Under the pieces are notes generated by a model. The model worked only from the letters and a program-made list of their open reading frames with translations, was not told the DNA's origin and searched no databases. The position numbers and the translations under genes are program-made. This document shows, piece by piece, positions 29,601 to 29,875 of a stretch of 29,875 nucleotides of DNA (positions are counted from its first letter, which is position 1; the number at the start of each line of letters is the position of its first letter). This stretch comes from a virus: positions 1 to 29,875 of the IMG/VR virus record IMGVR_UViG_3300028025_002751; one strand, written 5' to 3'.

Positions 29601-29875
29601 CTAGAACAACAAACAGAATCATTAAACATTGTAGATTCTACTGGTAATACTAGATTTAAAAATGGATTTATCGTAGACGGATTTACAGGACACTCTACTG
29701 GTGATACATTATCTCCAGATTATATGTGCTCCATTGATATGGAAAACGCTGAACTGCGCCCATTCTATTCAATGAACAACATAAATTTATTAGAGAAAAA
29801 TAATATTGATTCTCAAAGAACTAGTGCTAATTACAAATTGTATGGTGATGTTATTACATTACCTCTAAACACAAC
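26604..29875 (+). CDS. DUF4815-type virion structural protein, 3' end missing
   Basis: The frame is open from the ATG at 26604 to the window edge, 1090 full codons without a stop. The start, NTEPYYDDFDETKKFYKILYRPTFAVQARELTQMQTILQKQITRFGSHVFKEGAMV (key blocks YYDDFD, LYRPTFAVQARELTQMQ, FGSHVFKEG), is the hallmark of a large structural protein family of marine T4-like phages (DUF4815 as I know it). It lies after gp8, where T4 has gp9 and gp10. Later blocks include RWGxxx-like text such as DISDRYDWDNGQRHTHYDLARLVLK, DYFTHDAGDYCTVDSY and the C-terminal helix RDIGKLEKRIDNLEYYTSLSLLEQQTESL, all typical of the family. Residues ~311-372 look like a carbohydrate-binding module insert and ~569-613 like the beta insert seen in gp7. 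It is probably a baseplate rim or fibre-attachment part. Confidence 0.85.
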   Translation, partial: MAIDFNTEPYYDDFDETKKFYKILYRPTFAVQARELTQMQTILQKQITRFGSHVFKEGAMVIPGNSSVDTNIGYVKLESSYNSIQADTVVESYVGKVIENTTGLQAEVIHYSTSQAGDPPTLFVKYKNSGSTGTSKVFAASDILTDVDTEISSVQALASSPVGVGSIAEIKLGVYYIKGHFVLVEPQIIILDKYSNTPTYRIGLVATESILTSEEDETLFDNAQNSFNYAAPGAHRYSIDATLTKFSLDSVLDIDFIELIRTGDGAIQRGTNKTEYSILQQEFAHRTYDESGNYTVKNFEIDVREYRNNNRGAWAASKYYITGDVVTNNGNTYVAKDNAQSVNNGAATPGPIHTSGVAQDGSGTGVTWEWNPSPFYNRGVFAPSDAQDVAANLLNEKKLAIGLEPGKAYVQGYEIEKPSTSYVAVEKARESIQVTSQALQTTVGNYVTITNLWGAPPIGDFSSVTLYDRPVVTGGTAPSGSTVVGTARVRFIEWDSGSNPGSSAAIYKLSLFDVKMNGNFDFNRKVKAFFFSGGSAATSFSADISPILTITRGSGTSVATSGSTTPAAGVFIKGSGTTFQTDFVAGDIVSFGGTKRRVVAVTAQDEMEVDSSITIVDKTADRLSTKIIEPESTSLVYQLPQFAIKSVKAADGSTISNYTVYQRFSSTYTGSSLTFTVNSGATFASTADTDNYIIVNSSTGTVLSTSQYSITGTGTVSITVSFTGGVSSSNNITLICAINKTGANVTRKTKTLVPAAVATFTAQGEAQATEVLLGKADGYRLVSVKMRSGTFSAPTGGYTIDISDRYDWDNGQRHTHYDLARLVLKNSYAPPEAPIEVTFDYFTHDAGDYCTVDSYVAGQVSYTNIPSFMGVSLRDCVDFRPIIADSGLTFSSTNTLVPKRGIDFITHYSYYLSRKTKIAVDFAGEFFPIDGVSSLNPGEPLDPTLGLVLYTLTLEPYTFGTNSNNVQINRIDNKRYTMRDIGKLEKRIDNLEYYTSLSLLEQQTESLNIVDSTGNTRFKNGFIVDGFTGHSTGDTLSPDYMCSIDMENAELRPFYSMNNINLLEKNNIDSQRTSANYKLYGDVITLPLNT

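Noticed and set aside
1-29875. tRNA genes, CRISPR arrays, insertion sequences, integrase or attachment sites
   Set aside because: No cloverleaf-type sequence, regular direct repeats, transposase-like frames or integrase motifs were seen; the window is filled by phage genes with short gaps.

Overview
The window is part of the genome of a tailed phage of the T4-like myovirus superfamily. It is AT-rich and densely packed, with many start/stop overlaps. The evidence is a set of recognisable T4-type proteins: gp33, gp59, gp32, gp26, gp16, gp54, gp4, gp48, gp53, gp5, a gp5.4-like PAAR tip, gp25, gp6, a gp7-like protein and gp8. Several look more like the relatives found in marine and freshwater (cyanophage-type) T4-like phages than like T4 itself. 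Examples are the cysteine-free gp32, the gp16 type, the DUF4815-type protein and the many inserted beta-domains. The host cannot be read from the sequence. Near-consensus sigma70 promoters (TTGACA/TTGTCT, 17 bp, TATAAT) suggest a bacterial host with ordinary sigma70-type promoters.

Region 1 (1-5148, + strand) carries replication, transcription and accessory genes. It holds the end of a ClpP-type protease, two small proteins, a terminator, and three short units each behind a sigma70-like promoter. These units carry a Gp88-like cysteine protein, a possible PD-(D/E)xK nuclease and small conserved phage proteins. The late-transcription co-activator gp33, the helicase loader gp59 and the ssDNA-binding protein gp32 follow. 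A strong bidirectional hairpin terminator (5168-5200) separates gp32 from the next block.

Region 2 (5199-10256, - strand) is a late block, read as gp4, an unknown conserved protein, gp54, gp16 (small terminase), gp26, a hidden short reading frame, and a tape-measure-like protein. The end of gp26 carries an eight-T run in slippery phase. A -1 shift there runs without a stop into the hidden 45-59 codon frame that abuts the tape-measure gene. This is the layout of the G/GT tail-assembly chaperones of lambda-like phages and is the most interesting signal in the window.

Region 3 (10307-29875, + strand) is the baseplate block: gp48, gp53, a gp27-like hub, a giant gp5-like spike, a small unknown protein, a PAAR tip, gp25, gp6, gp7-like, a small virion protein, a very enlarged gp8 and the start of a DUF4815-type protein that runs off the window. 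The spike carries both a GH19-type muramidase/chitinase-like domain and an M15-type peptidase domain. gp53, gp7-like, gp8 and the DUF4815 protein all contain extra beta-rich inserts, including a five-repeat propeller-like module inside gp8.

A short motif (CTAAATA or AATAAATA), similar to T4 late promoters, lies in front of several late genes, including a face-to-face pair in the 10257-10306 divergent gap. The presence of gp33 fits late transcription of the T4 type. No tRNA, CRISPR array, insertion sequence or integrase was seen.
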